A DNA stretch of 64,000 nt from assembly GCA_038138625.1 (NCBI GenBank), contig JAYQEA010000002.1, positions 34,412 through 98,411 of the forward strand, read 5' to 3'. The translations under genes and the position numbers were made by a program. Numbering within the stretch: position 1 is the stretch's first letter; the number at the start of each line of letters is the position of its first letter. The DNA comes from JAQXDR01 sp038138625 (lineage in GTDB: Bacteria > Pseudomonadota > Alphaproteobacteria > Rhodobacterales > Rhodobacteraceae). Shown here in pieces: positions 36,352-44,688 of this stretch. The notes under the pieces were generated by a model. It was not told the DNA's origin. It made no database searches and was given only the letters and a program-made list of their open reading frames with translations.

Positions 36352-36389
36352 GGTATACTTCTGGCTAGAATTAATGCTAATAGTATACC
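36352..36389. repeat. Inverted repeat GGTATACT / AGTATACC
   Basis: Two perfect eight-base arms at 36352-36359 and 36382-36389 are separated by 22 AT-rich bases. It lies in a strongly AT-rich stretch upstream of a small possible gene. It could be an operator pair or a remnant of an element end; nothing further supports either. Confidence 0.35.
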
Positions 36390-36483
36390 GTATAGGTTGA
36401 TTGCTCTTTAAAAAAACCCATCCGGGTGAAGATAGTACGCCTTAGTAAATGAAGTTTTGACCCTCTGTTTCTGGGAGGCCTTT

Positions 36484-36648
36484 ATGGCTGGTAATCGGTT
36501 TGTTTCCTCAATCTTGAGAACAGCGCAGGTCACAACTGTTAGCCTTCCATGGGCGCGCGCCGCCAAAATTATAAACGCAGATGACGTACCTTGCCCTGCG
36601 CCTCAACACGCGGACAAAATGGACAGCACGAACATCGCGGCGCAGTAA
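36484..36648 (+). CDS. Possible small protein of 54 residues
   Basis: An ATG preceded by GGGAGG (36473-36478, five bases before the start) opens a frame giving a basic N-terminal segment with SSILRTAQVTTVSLPWARAA. I know no function. Small proteins with an LPWxRxxR-like patch do occur in Rhodobacterales, but I cannot confirm the relation. Surrounding sequence is decayed, so this may itself be a truncated relic. Confidence 0.35.
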   Translation: MAGNRFVSSILRTAQVTTVSLPWARAAKIINADDVPCPAPQHADKMDSTNIAAQ

Positions 36649-36810
36649 AATCACGACAGGTAGGTGGGGCACGTTGAGCGCAAAGAGAGGCTTGGGACTG
36701 AAAACCGAATGCTGCGTGTGTGTTTTGCAATTGAGCGTGCTGTACGTCGGTTTAGAGCCATTTTGCCACGGTGAAGCTTTTGCGGAAGCGAGCAGACAAA
36801 TTGACCACGT

Positions 36811-37053
36811 GATGAAGAAATTCTGAATAAGCCCACTAGCATGCCATAATCAAAAGAGATGCTGAGGCATTTGTCTGTTCGTAAACATGAAGTCCACACT
36901 GCGGTCAAAATTTTGTATACTGAGGGTAGCGTTGATTTAGACCTCAGCATATCCAACCGAGTCCAGTTTAAGAAATTGTACGAAGCAGTAATAAATGAAT
37001 ATCTGGACCAGGTTTACACCCTCGACAAAGCTGGCGGCTATGCCATTCAGGAA
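36811..37053 (+). pseudogene. Truncated maf-like gene (nucleotide pyrophosphatase family)
   Basis: In one frame the translation gives EILNKPTSMP, an in-frame TAA at 36847, then SKEMLRHLS, KHEVHTAV, FKKLYEAVINEYLDQ and LDKAGGYAIQ. This series matches the second half of Maf proteins: the ILxKP loop, MLxxLSGxxHxVxTxV and DKAGGYAIQ blocks in the right order and spacing. The N-terminal half is not in frame upstream, the conserved LSG is LSV, and the frame runs into the assembly gap at 37054. It is best read as a decayed fragment. Confidence 0.65.
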
Positions 37054-37063
37054 NNNNNNNNNN
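37054..37063. other. Assembly gap (10 N)
   Basis: A ten-base N run between the maf-like fragment and the LacI gene at 37074. It may hide the promoter and ribosome site of that regulator. Sequence on its two sides may not be neighbours in the genome. Confidence 0.9.
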
Positions 37064-37073
37064 CAATGAAGGG

Positions 37074-38069
37074 ATGAGTGTAACCCTAAAAGATGTGGCG
37101 AACAGGGCAGGCGTATCACGCTCTGCGGTATCGCGGACGTTCACACCGGGCGCATCGGTATCAAAGGGCATGCGAAAAAAAGTAGAGGAGGCTGCCGACG
37201 AACTAGGCTATGCGCCCTCTGCACTTGCATCTGCATTAAGCACCGGACGCAGCGGGCTGGTTGGACTTGTTGCTGACAATTTTCGCAACCCTGCGTTTAT
37301 GCCCATTTTTGATCAATTTACGAAGGACATCCAAGACAGAGGGTTGCGCCCTTTGCTGGTCAATCTGTCCGGACAAGATGACCCACAGGCTGCGGCCCGC
37401 ATGTTGCGTCAATATTCTGTAGATGCGGTTATTGTGGCGTCATCTACTCTTCCGTCTGGGTTTGCCGACATATTTTCAGGAAGCGAGTTGCCAGTCGTAC
37501 ATGCTTTTGGGCCCGCTCATGCCTCAAAGACCCTTCATGTGACCGGGGTTGATAACGTCGCACTTGGACGGCTGGCGGCCCAAACCCTTGCAGCACGCGG
37601 GTATACAGATGTCCATATGCTGGCCGGCCCCCGGGATGCGACAACCACGCAGGAACGGCTGCGGGGTTTTTTGGAAGAGCATCAGAGGTTTACCAAGCAA
37701 ACTTACAGCTATGCTCAAAGCTATTCACATGCGGCAGGTCGCGTTGAAATGGCGGGTTTAATGGCCAAAGACACCACCGCAGAGGCGTATTTTTGTGGTG
37801 ATGATATTCTAGCTATAGGAGCCGGGGCTGCATTGACACAGGGCCAATTAAGAGTTCCAAGAGATGTTGGGTTGTTGGGGGTCAACGATATCGAGATGTC
37901 GGCATGGCCCGAACATAATCTAACGACCATACGCCAACCCATGGATAAGATCATTGCCGCAGCGGTCAATCTTGTCTGCGAGGGAATGGCCGCGCCCGGC
38001 GGTCCTTGCAAGGCTAAATTTTTTGATTGCACCGTGGTCGAGCGCGGCAGCCTTCGGTCCAAAGGCTGA
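37074..38069 (+). CDS. LacI-family regulator, probably of inositol catabolism
   Basis: A 331-residue LacI-type protein with helix-turn-helix VTLKDVANRAGVSRSAVSRTF (about residues 3-23) and a sugar-sensing domain. The ATG at 37074 leaves no room for a proper ribosome site before the N gap, so the 5' context is uncertain. It converges on the inositol-type dehydrogenase gene at 38090. The LacI-type palindrome between iolE and iolC (40176) is a likely target. The inositol role comes from context only. Confidence 0.85.
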   Translation: MSVTLKDVANRAGVSRSAVSRTFTPGASVSKGMRKKVEEAADELGYAPSALASALSTGRSGLVGLVADNFRNPAFMPIFDQFTKDIQDRGLRPLLVNLSGQDDPQAAARMLRQYSVDAVIVASSTLPSGFADIFSGSELPVVHAFGPAHASKTLHVTGVDNVALGRLAAQTLAARGYTDVHMLAGPRDATTTQERLRGFLEEHQRFTKQTYSYAQSYSHAAGRVEMAGLMAKDTTAEAYFCGDDILAIGAGAALTQGQLRVPRDVGLLGVNDIEMSAWPEHNLTTIRQPMDKIIAAAVNLVCEGMAAPGGPCKAKFFDCTVVERGSLRSKG

Positions 38070-38089
38070 CGCGTGGATCTGCGATGGCA

Positions 38090-39253
38090 CTAGATTTTTT
38101 GAAACATCGGCGGGCGCGCATCGACCCACTGACCGTTTTGATTGCCGGATTCAGCTACAGCGTAAACCGCAGCCATAGATCGCAATCCATCCTCGGCGCG
38201 CGGGTATAGATTGGCCGCGGGGTCGATTGGCCGCCCCTCTTTTTCAGCATGAATTGCTTCGCTCAAATCTTTGTATATATTGGCAAAAGCAAGCGGCATG
38301 CCCTCGGCGTGGCCGATTGTGACCCGCGTTGTTCGGTCTGCTTCGGGTGACAATCCTGCCTCTCCGCGCTCAATGATCTGTGCGCGCCCGCCCAGAGGCA
38401 TCCAATGCAGCTGGTTTGGCTGTTCTTGCGCCCACCGCAGGCCGCCTTTTTCCCCAAAGACCTGCAAAGTCAAACCATGTTGTCGACCAATTGCTACTGA
38501 TGAGGTCCATAGTCTGCCAACGGTTCCGCGACTCATCCGAAAATTGACCATTGCGTCATCTTCTAACTGACGGCTGGAAATAGTTGATGCAATGTCTGCA
38601 GATAGTCTTTCAACATCTTGATTTATAACAAAACTTGCCATATGTAGTGCATGAATTCCACAGTCGGCAAACTGCGCAGATACCCCAATTTGGGCCGGGT
38701 CATAGCGCCACCTGACACGAGGATTGTCGGCGTCCGCAGCATCGGCATGATGGCCATGTGCAAATTCTGCCACCACCACACGGATATCTCCCAGATCACC
38801 GCGCGCCACCATGGCCCGCATGTGACGCACCAAAGAATACCCGGAGTACCCGTAATTCACGGCGCATATCTTCCCGGTCTCTTTGGAGAGTGTTACGATT
38901 TCCTCTGCTTCTTCGACTGTCATGGTCATGGGCTTTTCACAGAGCACATGGATTCCCGCAGTCAGAAAGGCTTTGGTAATTTCGAAATGTGTGGCATTGG
39001 GCGTTGCGACCGTCACCAGTTCGATGGGGTCTGTTCTTTTGGTTTCGCCCTCAAGCATTTCTTGCCAGCTTCCGTAGGCACGGTCCGCATCGATTCCCAA
39101 TTCCTGGCCATAAATCCGGCCCTCTTCCGGCCGGTGATCCAAGGCTCCAGCCACCAGACGAAACCCGTCGTCAAGGCGCGCGCCCAAGCGGTGCGCAGGG
39201 CCGATTTGACTTCCACGGCCACCGCCAATTAATCCCCAATTCAAAGGTGCCAT
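38090..39253 (-). CDS. Gfo/Idh/MocA-family oxidoreductase in the inositol unit
   Basis: A 387-residue dehydrogenase. The N-terminal NWGLIGGGRGSQIGPAHRLG holds the nucleotide-binding loop, VLCEKPMTMTVEEAEE the conserved EKP motif (about residue 108), and the C-terminal part the substrate domain. Related proteins in inositol loci oxidise or reduce inositol isomers or inosose, which fits its location next to iolE, but the substrate is not proven. The start at 39253 follows AAGGAG; the frame extends 37 codons further without support. It is 11 bases downstream of iolE. Confidence 0.87.
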   Translation of the reverse strand: MAPLNWGLIGGGRGSQIGPAHRLGARLDDGFRLVAGALDHRPEEGRIYGQELGIDADRAYGSWQEMLEGETKRTDPIELVTVATPNATHFEITKAFLTAGIHVLCEKPMTMTVEEAEEIVTLSKETGKICAVNYGYSGYSLVRHMRAMVARGDLGDIRVVVAEFAHGHHADAADADNPRVRWRYDPAQIGVSAQFADCGIHALHMASFVINQDVERLSADIASTISSRQLEDDAMVNFRMSRGTVGRLWTSSVAIGRQHGLTLQVFGEKGGLRWAQEQPNQLHWMPLGGRAQIIERGEAGLSPEADRTTRVTIGHAEGMPLAFANIYKDLSEAIHAEKEGRPIDPAANLYPRAEDGLRSMAAVYAVAESGNQNGQWVDARPPMFQKI

Positions 39254-39264
39254 ACGCTGTCTCC

Positions 39265-40152
39265 TTAAAATCCGATTGTGGTCAGGTAGGACCGGTTTGC
39301 CTTGGCATCTGCCAATGGATCTATATCCAGTGTGGGATCGCAGTCCTGTTCGACCGTGCACCACCCTTCAAATTTTGCGGTTGTCAGAATTTTGCGAACC
39401 TCCGCGAAATTCACATCTCCCTGTCCGAGATTGCAAAAAATACCCTGTCCACAGGCGTCATAAAACCCTGTGCGATTGGCGACGACGTCTGCCTTTACGC
39501 GGGGGTTGATATCCTTGAAGTGGACGTAAGAAATTCTGTCGATGTGCCGACGCATGAACTCAACTGGATCATATCCGGCATAGGAATGATGCCCGGTGTC
39601 GAAACAGATTTTCAGCAAGCGTTCATCTGTTTGTTCAAGAAGTCGCTCGATTTCGGGCTCAAAATCCATAAATCCTGCGGCGTGCGGATGAATACTGACT
39701 GTCAGTCCGGCGTCTGTCCCAAGACGCGTGACATGCATGATACGCTCGCGGAATGCCGTCCAGGCCTCTGCATCCAGCTGGACGGCCTCGTTTGGCCGAC
39801 CTGCTGTCGGGGCTCTGACCTCAGATATGGAATCAATCAGTACAAGGTGTTTGGCGCCGTGATGGTTCAACGCGCGGATTGTGCGTTCGGCGGCATCCAG
39901 AACGGTGTCCCAAGAGGCAGGATCATGAAAGGGACGAAACACCACACCACCGATCAGTGTCAGGTCATTTTCCTCAAGTGAGTCAGCCAAAATGGCCGCG
40001 TCTTCAGGCATATACCCCACAGGACCCAACTCGATCCCACGGTAGCCCGCTGCCGCACAATCGCGCAGGACCTGTCTCCACGGGGGATTGCGTGGATCAT
40101 CCGCAAATTCTACTCCCCATGAACAGGGGGCGTTTCCAATATCTATGGCCAT
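39265..40152 (-). CDS. iolE: Inosose dehydratase-like TIM-barrel protein (IolE type)
   Basis: A 295-residue TIM-barrel protein beginning with IGNAPCSWGVEFADD, the characteristic N-terminus of the IolE group, and ending near CTVEQDCDPTLDIDPL. Metal-binding residues are suggested by SIHPHAAGFMD, CFDTGHHSYAG and YVHFKDINP. IolE dehydrates scyllo-inosose to a diketone in myo-inositol breakdown. The start at 40152 follows GAGGGAG. It is divergent from iolC. IolH or another isomerase of the same barrel family is an alternative. Confidence 0.78.
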   Translation of the reverse strand: MAIDIGNAPCSWGVEFADDPRNPPWRQVLRDCAAAGYRGIELGPVGYMPEDAAILADSLEENDLTLIGGVVFRPFHDPASWDTVLDAAERTIRALNHHGAKHLVLIDSISEVRAPTAGRPNEAVQLDAEAWTAFRERIMHVTRLGTDAGLTVSIHPHAAGFMDFEPEIERLLEQTDERLLKICFDTGHHSYAGYDPVEFMRRHIDRISYVHFKDINPRVKADVVANRTGFYDACGQGIFCNLGQGDVNFAEVRKILTTAKFEGWCTVEQDCDPTLDIDPLADAKANRSYLTTIGF

Positions 40153-40175
40153 GACCGTCTCCCTCGACCGATACC

Positions 40176-40191
40176 TTGCAACCGATTGCAA
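40176..40191. promoter_or_regulatory. LacI-type palindromic operator between iolE and iolC
   Basis: TTGCAACCGATTGCAA is a 16-base palindrome with identical self-complementary arms TTGCAA and a central CG pair, the usual form of LacI-family operators. It lies in the 88-base divergent intergenic region, so one regulator could control both transcripts. Confidence 0.72.
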
Positions 40192-40240
40192 AACTGGTAG
40201 CCTGCGCCTGCATGCCACGCAATTGGAGATGGGGAAAGCG

Positions 40241-41230
40241 ATGATGTTCAGCGGAGGCAATTTTTTGATCATTGGTCGCGCCGGAATGGATTTTTATGCC
40301 GATCCTCCGGGGACCAAATTCGAAGAGGCGACGCGTTTCACGACCGCTCTTGGAGGTTCATCTGCAAATATTGCCGCGGGATTGACGCGGCTGGGCCAAC
40401 GCGCAGCTTTGGTAACCTGTGTTTCTGACGACGCCGTAGGACGTTATTGTTTGGGCCAACTCGACGCATACGGCATTGACCGAACCCATGTGCACCGTGT
40501 CGGCGGTGAGGCCCGCAATTCACTCGCCGTGGTCGAAACCCGCCTTGAGGACTGTCAGTCCGTGATCTACCGCAACGGAGCGGCTGATTTCGAGATGTCC
40601 AAAGAGCATGTTGAGAACATCAATTACGCCGATTACGACGCTTTGGTCACGACTGGGACCGTGCTGGCGTCAGAGCCGTCTCGTGGTGCAGCCTTCATGG
40701 CGTTCGAGCAGGCACGCGCCGCCGGGGTGCCGTTGGTTTTTGATATTGACTATCGCCCCTACAGCTGGACCTCTGCCGATGAGGCGGCCTCGGTCTATGC
40801 GCGTGCAGGAAGCCTGTGCGACATCATCATTGGCAATGATGAGGAATTCGGGTTCATGGCGGGTGATTACGCGAAGGGTTTGGAAAAAGCACGTGGCTTG
40901 GTTGCGGGTCGGTCCACGCTTGCAATTTATAAAATGGGACCAAAAGGTGCGATTACCATTACAAAGCAGGGCGAAACCCGCAGTGGCGTATTCCCGACAC
41001 GCGCGTTAAAGCCGACCGGCGCGGGCGACAGCTTTATGGCGGCGTTTTTGGCAAGTCTCGCTGATGCACGACCTGTGAGCGAAGCCGTTGTCCGTGGGTC
41101 AGCGGCTGCTGCCATTGTTGTCGGCCGCGTGGGCTGCGCGCCTGCTATGCCCACACCCGCTGAACTTGACGAAAAACTTGCTGCTTACCCCGACATATCG
41201 GAGATCTCAGATGCATATTCCACCGCATGA
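40241..41230 (+). CDS. iolC: 5-dehydro-2-deoxygluconokinase
   Basis: A 329-residue PfkB-family sugar kinase. The N-terminal part has IIGRAGMDFYADPPGTKFEE and GGSSANIAAGLTRLG (first PfkB signature), and the C-terminal ATP/anion-hole motif is KPTGAGDSFMAAFL (about residues 255-268). IolC phosphorylates 2-deoxy-5-keto-D-gluconate. The wording of the N-terminus and location beside iolB and iolE support IolC over other PfkB kinases. The ATG at 40241 follows GGGGA; upstream in-frame ATGs overlap the operator and iolE. Confidence 0.88.
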   Translation: MMFSGGNFLIIGRAGMDFYADPPGTKFEEATRFTTALGGSSANIAAGLTRLGQRAALVTCVSDDAVGRYCLGQLDAYGIDRTHVHRVGGEARNSLAVVETRLEDCQSVIYRNGAADFEMSKEHVENINYADYDALVTTGTVLASEPSRGAAFMAFEQARAAGVPLVFDIDYRPYSWTSADEAASVYARAGSLCDIIIGNDEEFGFMAGDYAKGLEKARGLVAGRSTLAIYKMGPKGAITITKQGETRSGVFPTRALKPTGAGDSFMAAFLASLADARPVSEAVVRGSAAAAIVVGRVGCAPAMPTPAELDEKLAAYPDISEISDAYSTA

Positions 41231-42050
41231 TAATCACAACAAACCCATCGTGGACGCCGGACATGATTTGGTCCCGCTGAACTACTTTAACATTGTCAAA
41301 CTGACGGCCGGACAGGTCTTTGAGTATGCCGTTCCGGGATTTGAAACCTGCGTCGTGCCCGCGACTGGGACGGTGGATGTGAACACTGACGGTCAAATGT
41401 TTTCTGGGATAGGGCACCGGGGCGTAGATGTGTGGGATGGCGATCCCGAAGGCGTCTATGTGTCTTCGGGCGCGGGGTGCCAGATCACTGCGCGAACCGA
41501 CACCGAGGTTTTTGTCGCAGGGGCAAAGTTCGATGAGGCACGCCCCGCTTTCGCGGTGCGCAGTCCCGATCTTGATGTTGTGCAATACGGATCGGACGAC
41601 ACCAAAACGCATCGTAAGATCAAACACATATTGGGGGCAGCTCATCACGATCGTGTCGGCCGGCTTTTGGTAAGCGAGTTGTTTACTGTCGGCGCGGGGG
41701 GCTGGTCGGGCTTTCCCAGCCATAAACATGATACCGACCGTCTGCCTGAAGAAAGCCGCCATGATGAGACCTACAATTTCCGGTTCAAACCGAATTACGG
41801 GTCGGGTCTGCAAATGTTGCAACGACAGGACAATGAACCGGGCGAGGCATATCACATCATGGACGGGTCCACAGTATTGATCGACAAGGGGTATCATCCG
41901 TGTTGCGCATTGCCAGGCTATGAGATGTATTATTTCACCATCCTTGGAGGTCTTAGCCAGCGCAGCCTGAAACAGTATTTCCAGCCAACACATGCCGAAC
42001 AGTTGCACACGATTCCCGGCATTATGGATATGGTGGCCAAGTTTAAATGA
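41211..42050 (+). CDS. iolB: 5-deoxy-glucuronate isomerase
   Basis: A 279-residue double cupin of the IolB family. Recognisable segments are FPSHKHDTDRLPEESRHDETY, which holds the metal-binding histidines and glutamate (about residues 165-186), GYHPCCALPGYEMYYF and the typical end of the protein. IolB converts 5-deoxyglucuronate to 2-deoxy-5-keto-gluconate, the substrate of IolC. It overlaps iolC by 20 bases, with the ribosome site inside iolC, and overlaps the aldolase gene by four bases. Confidence 0.92.
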   Translation: MHIPPHDNHNKPIVDAGHDLVPLNYFNIVKLTAGQVFEYAVPGFETCVVPATGTVDVNTDGQMFSGIGHRGVDVWDGDPEGVYVSSGAGCQITARTDTEVFVAGAKFDEARPAFAVRSPDLDVVQYGSDDTKTHRKIKHILGAAHHDRVGRLLVSELFTVGAGGWSGFPSHKHDTDRLPEESRHDETYNFRFKPNYGSGLQMLQRQDNEPGEAYHIMDGSTVLIDKGYHPCCALPGYEMYYFTILGGLSQRSLKQYFQPTHAEQLHTIPGIMDMVAKFK

Positions 42051-42880
42051 CCCGTGCCACCCTGTCCGAGGTCTTGGCCGGTGCGCGAACAGGCGGTTTT
42101 GCTGTGGCCGGTGTCGTTTGTTTGGGGTGGGAAGACGCCCGGGCCTATGTCGCCGCGGCCGAGGCAGAGGGTTTGCCGCTAATTTTGCAGGCCGGACCGG
42201 GTGCGCGTGCACACATGCCATTGCCCGTGTGGGCGGCTATGTTTTCGCAACTGGCACAGCAGGCATCGGTCCCTGTTGTGACCCATCTTGACCACGGACG
42301 CAGTGCGGATGAATGCAGCCAAGCGATTGATCTGGGATTCACGTCCGTGATGTTTGACGGCTCGGCCTTGCCGCTGGCGAAAAATATTGCCCAAACGGCT
42401 GCGATCGTGCGTAGGGCACATGCCGCAGGCGTGAGTTGTGAGGGGGAAATAGGCTTTGTTGGCTACGCCGCTGGCGCGGAAAGTCGCGGGACAGATCCCA
42501 CTGAGGCCGCAGAGTTTGCTGCTGCAACGGGGGTAGACGCAATGGCGGTATCTGTTGGCAACATACATCTACAGACCGGCGCTGGTGCTGATTTGGACGA
42601 ACCGCGCATCGAAGCCATACGTGCCGGTACGGATGTGCCTTTGGTCATTCACGGCGGATCGGGCGTGCCTGTGGCCCAACGTGCGCGGCTGGCGGTGCGT
42701 GGGGATATTTTAAAGTTCAATATTGGAACGGAATTGCGTCAGGAATTCGGACGCGCCCTCAGAAAAAAGTTGAAAAGTGAACCGGAAACATTTGATCGTA
42801 TTGGGATTTTAAAGGGAATTGAGGCGGACATGACCGCGGCTGCGCGTATCGTTCTGCGGTGCTTGGCACCAAAAGTGTGA
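42047..42880 (+). CDS. iolJ: Class II aldolase, 6-phospho-5-dehydro-2-deoxy-D-gluconate aldolase type
   Basis: A 277-residue class II fructose-bisphosphate-aldolase-family enzyme. Zinc-binding and active-site elements are visible: VVTHLDHGRS (about residues 79-88), SVMFDGSALPL (about 100-110), GEIGFVGY (about 137-144), AVSVGNIH, and PLVIHGGSGVP (about 201-211). In this operon it most likely splits the IolC product into dihydroxyacetone phosphate and malonate semialdehyde. The start overlaps the iolB stop (ATGA). Tagatose- or fructose-bisphosphate aldolase would be the alternative outside this context. Confidence 0.83.
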   Translation: MTRATLSEVLAGARTGGFAVAGVVCLGWEDARAYVAAAEAEGLPLILQAGPGARAHMPLPVWAAMFSQLAQQASVPVVTHLDHGRSADECSQAIDLGFTSVMFDGSALPLAKNIAQTAAIVRRAHAAGVSCEGEIGFVGYAAGAESRGTDPTEAAEFAAATGVDAMAVSVGNIHLQTGAGADLDEPRIEAIRAGTDVPLVIHGGSGVPVAQRARLAVRGDILKFNIGTELRQEFGRALRKKLKSEPETFDRIGILKGIEADMTAAARIVLRCLAPKV

Positions 42881-42928
42881 CGGACAATTACTCCGTGGTC
42901 AGGTATGAACGGCTTTGCACAGGTCGGA

Positions 42929-43966
42929 TTAGTCGACCCGCCAATGCAATGGAAAACCCGGGTCAAAAACGGTTACTGTCGCATCCTGCGTTGCGATGTG
43001 GTCTGGATAGCAAACCGGCTGCCCCTTTGTCAGTGTTACCATCTCATCGTTGGCAGGCAGCCGATAAAACGCAGGACCATTCAGGCTGGCAAAATCCTCT
43101 AAACAGTCGAGTTTGCCTGCTTTTTCAAAAACCTCTGCGAGGATCGACAAAGTGTTTGTGGCGGTAAAGCATCCAGCGCATCCGCATGCGGCTTCTTTCG
43201 CGTGATCAGGATGTGGCGCACTGTCCGTACCAAGGAAGAAGTTAGAAGGTCCACGGGTTGCAGCCTCTAGGAGGGCAAGGCGATGCGTTTCGCGCTTTGC
43301 CACCGGCAGGCAGTAATAATGCGGCCTGATACCACCGGCAAGTATATGGTTACGATTGATGACCAGATGATGCGTTGTAATCGTTGCGCCCAGATCCGGG
43401 CCCCCACTGGCGGCATATTCCACGCCTTGCGATGTGGTAATGTGTTCCATAATGACACGCAGGGTGGGCACTGATCGACGCAGCGGATCAAGAACACGAT
43501 CAATAAATACGGCCTCGCGGTCAAATATGTCGATGTCGTCATCAACAACCTCGCCATGGACGCACAAGGGGCAGCCTATCTCGGCCATTCGCTCCAAAAC
43601 CGGCCGGACATTGTCAAAGTTCCTCACGCCTGATGCAGAATTTGTTGTGGCGCCCGCGGGATATAGCTTAACCGCCGTAATGAGACCAGAGGTATAGGCG
43701 GCCTCAAGATCGTCCGGATCCGTGCTTTCCGTCAGGTACAGTGTCATGAGCGGTGAAAAGCCGGTGTTCTCAGGCAAAGCTGCCATGATCCTGCCGCGGT
43801 AGGCTATTGCCTCGGCCCCGGTGACAACTGGTGGCACAAGGTTCGGCATGATAATCGCCCGACCAAAGTGGCGTGCGGTTTCAGGAGCTACAGCTTTAAG
43901 CATGGCACCATCGCGCAGATGGAGATGCCAATCATCGGGGCGGCGCAGTGTAAGTGTCTGAATCAT
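42929..43966 (-). CDS. pyrC: Dihydroorotase (class II)
   Basis: A 345-residue class II dihydroorotase for pyrimidine synthesis. The metal-binding DDWHLHLRDG is at about residues 11-20, the carbamylated-lysine region GLITAVKLYPAGAT at about 88-101, and DSAPHPDHAKEAACGCAGCF at about 240-260. The length matches E. coli PyrC. The start at 43966 gives the usual MIQTLTLRRPDDWH N-terminus; ATGs further up (43987, 43999) overlap little with anything and cannot be excluded. It lies 39 bases after the FkbM gene, so it may share that operon. Confidence 0.93.
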   Translation of the reverse strand: MIQTLTLRRPDDWHLHLRDGAMLKAVAPETARHFGRAIIMPNLVPPVVTGAEAIAYRGRIMAALPENTGFSPLMTLYLTESTDPDDLEAAYTSGLITAVKLYPAGATTNSASGVRNFDNVRPVLERMAEIGCPLCVHGEVVDDDIDIFDREAVFIDRVLDPLRRSVPTLRVIMEHITTSQGVEYAASGGPDLGATITTHHLVINRNHILAGGIRPHYYCLPVAKRETHRLALLEAATRGPSNFFLGTDSAPHPDHAKEAACGCAGCFTATNTLSILAEVFEKAGKLDCLEDFASLNGPAFYRLPANDEMVTLTKGQPVCYPDHIATQDATVTVFDPGFPLHWRVD

Positions 43967-44005
43967 GCGCGGCTTGTACTGCGCCATCCGTCCAAGCACC
44001 AGTGG

Positions 44006-44686
44006 TCAGGCGGCTTCATTCGGTATGGCCCGTTCAAAAACGACCACTTTTCCATGTGAACCCTTGGCGCAATAGGTCATTCCAGCGCGTGAAAAAGCAT
44101 CAAAGACGGCCGCTACGCCGGTGGATCCGATCCATTGTGGATGAAGCTCGACAACTGCTGACCGCAGTCCGGTCAGGTCAGCAGCGGACAACACGTCCAC
44201 TTCGGCGCCTTCGATGTCGCAGATCAGCACATCGGGCCGGGATCTGTCGATCAGCTGATTGATGCCAAGGCAGGGGACCAAAACACTGGTTTCAATACGT
44301 TCGGGATGAATATCGGCACGTGCTGACGAGGCCAGGAAATTCTTGCGGAGGTGGATTTTTTTACCGGGGGCGTCTTTCGTGTCGACCAGCCCGTGCAATA
44401 TCGTGGTCGAGGCGATTTTGTTGACCGCATGTTGCTGCTTTATGTATTGAACCAGCTCTGGATTGGCCTCTACCACGGTAACTTCGCTGGCCCCAAACTG
44501 GCGTGCCTTTGCGGACAGATACCCCAAACCACCGCCCAATTCCAAAATCCGGTCGCCGGATCGGATCAAGTCGCGCAGGGCGCGGGCCTCTTTCAGCTCA
44601 TAGGTCCCGTTACGTAGCAAACGCCGCACGCGCGCAGTCATTACAGGGTTGCGTGGGAATGTCACGCCCTCACAGACTAGGGGCAT
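44006..44686 (-). CDS. FkbM-family methyltransferase
   Basis: A 226-residue SAM-dependent methyltransferase with motif I ILELGGGLGYLSAKA (about residues 48-62), VTVVEANPELV, and the FkbM-typical PDVLICDIEGAEVDVL (about 151-166). FkbM enzymes often methylate hydroxyls of sugars or other metabolites. The start at 44686 lies two bases after the stop of the upstream glycosyltransferase and follows GGAGTG. Position behind glycosyltransferases suggests action on a surface glycan. Confidence 0.83.
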   Translation of the reverse strand: MPLVCEGVTFPRNPVMTARVRRLLRNGTYELKEARALRDLIRSGDRILELGGGLGYLSAKARQFGASEVTVVEANPELVQYIKQQHAVNKIASTTILHGLVDTKDAPGKKIHLRKNFLASSARADIHPERIETSVLVPCLGINQLIDRSRPDVLICDIEGAEVDVLSAADLTGLRSAVVELHPQWIGSTGVAAVFDAFSRAGMTYCAKGSHGKVVVFERAIPNEAA

Positions 44687-44688
44687 GC

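Larger units (their letters stand above)
34911..37073. other. Degraded, mostly non-coding region with remnants and an assembly gap
   Basis: About 2.2 kb without a convincing full-length gene. Frames here are short, lack ribosome sites and cover each other in several frames. What I can recognise is an IS5-type transposase remnant near 35190-35420, one small possible gene at 36484, a truncated maf-like frame at 36811-37053 and a ten-base gap at 37054. The rest, including the AT-rich 36290-36420 stretch, shows nothing I can name. The region separates two catabolic units and looks like a site of past insertion and decay. Confidence 0.6.

Noticed and set aside
36401..36425. Possible minus-strand terminator with A/T run near 36405
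   Set aside because: The stem would be only four base pairs and no gene ends there.
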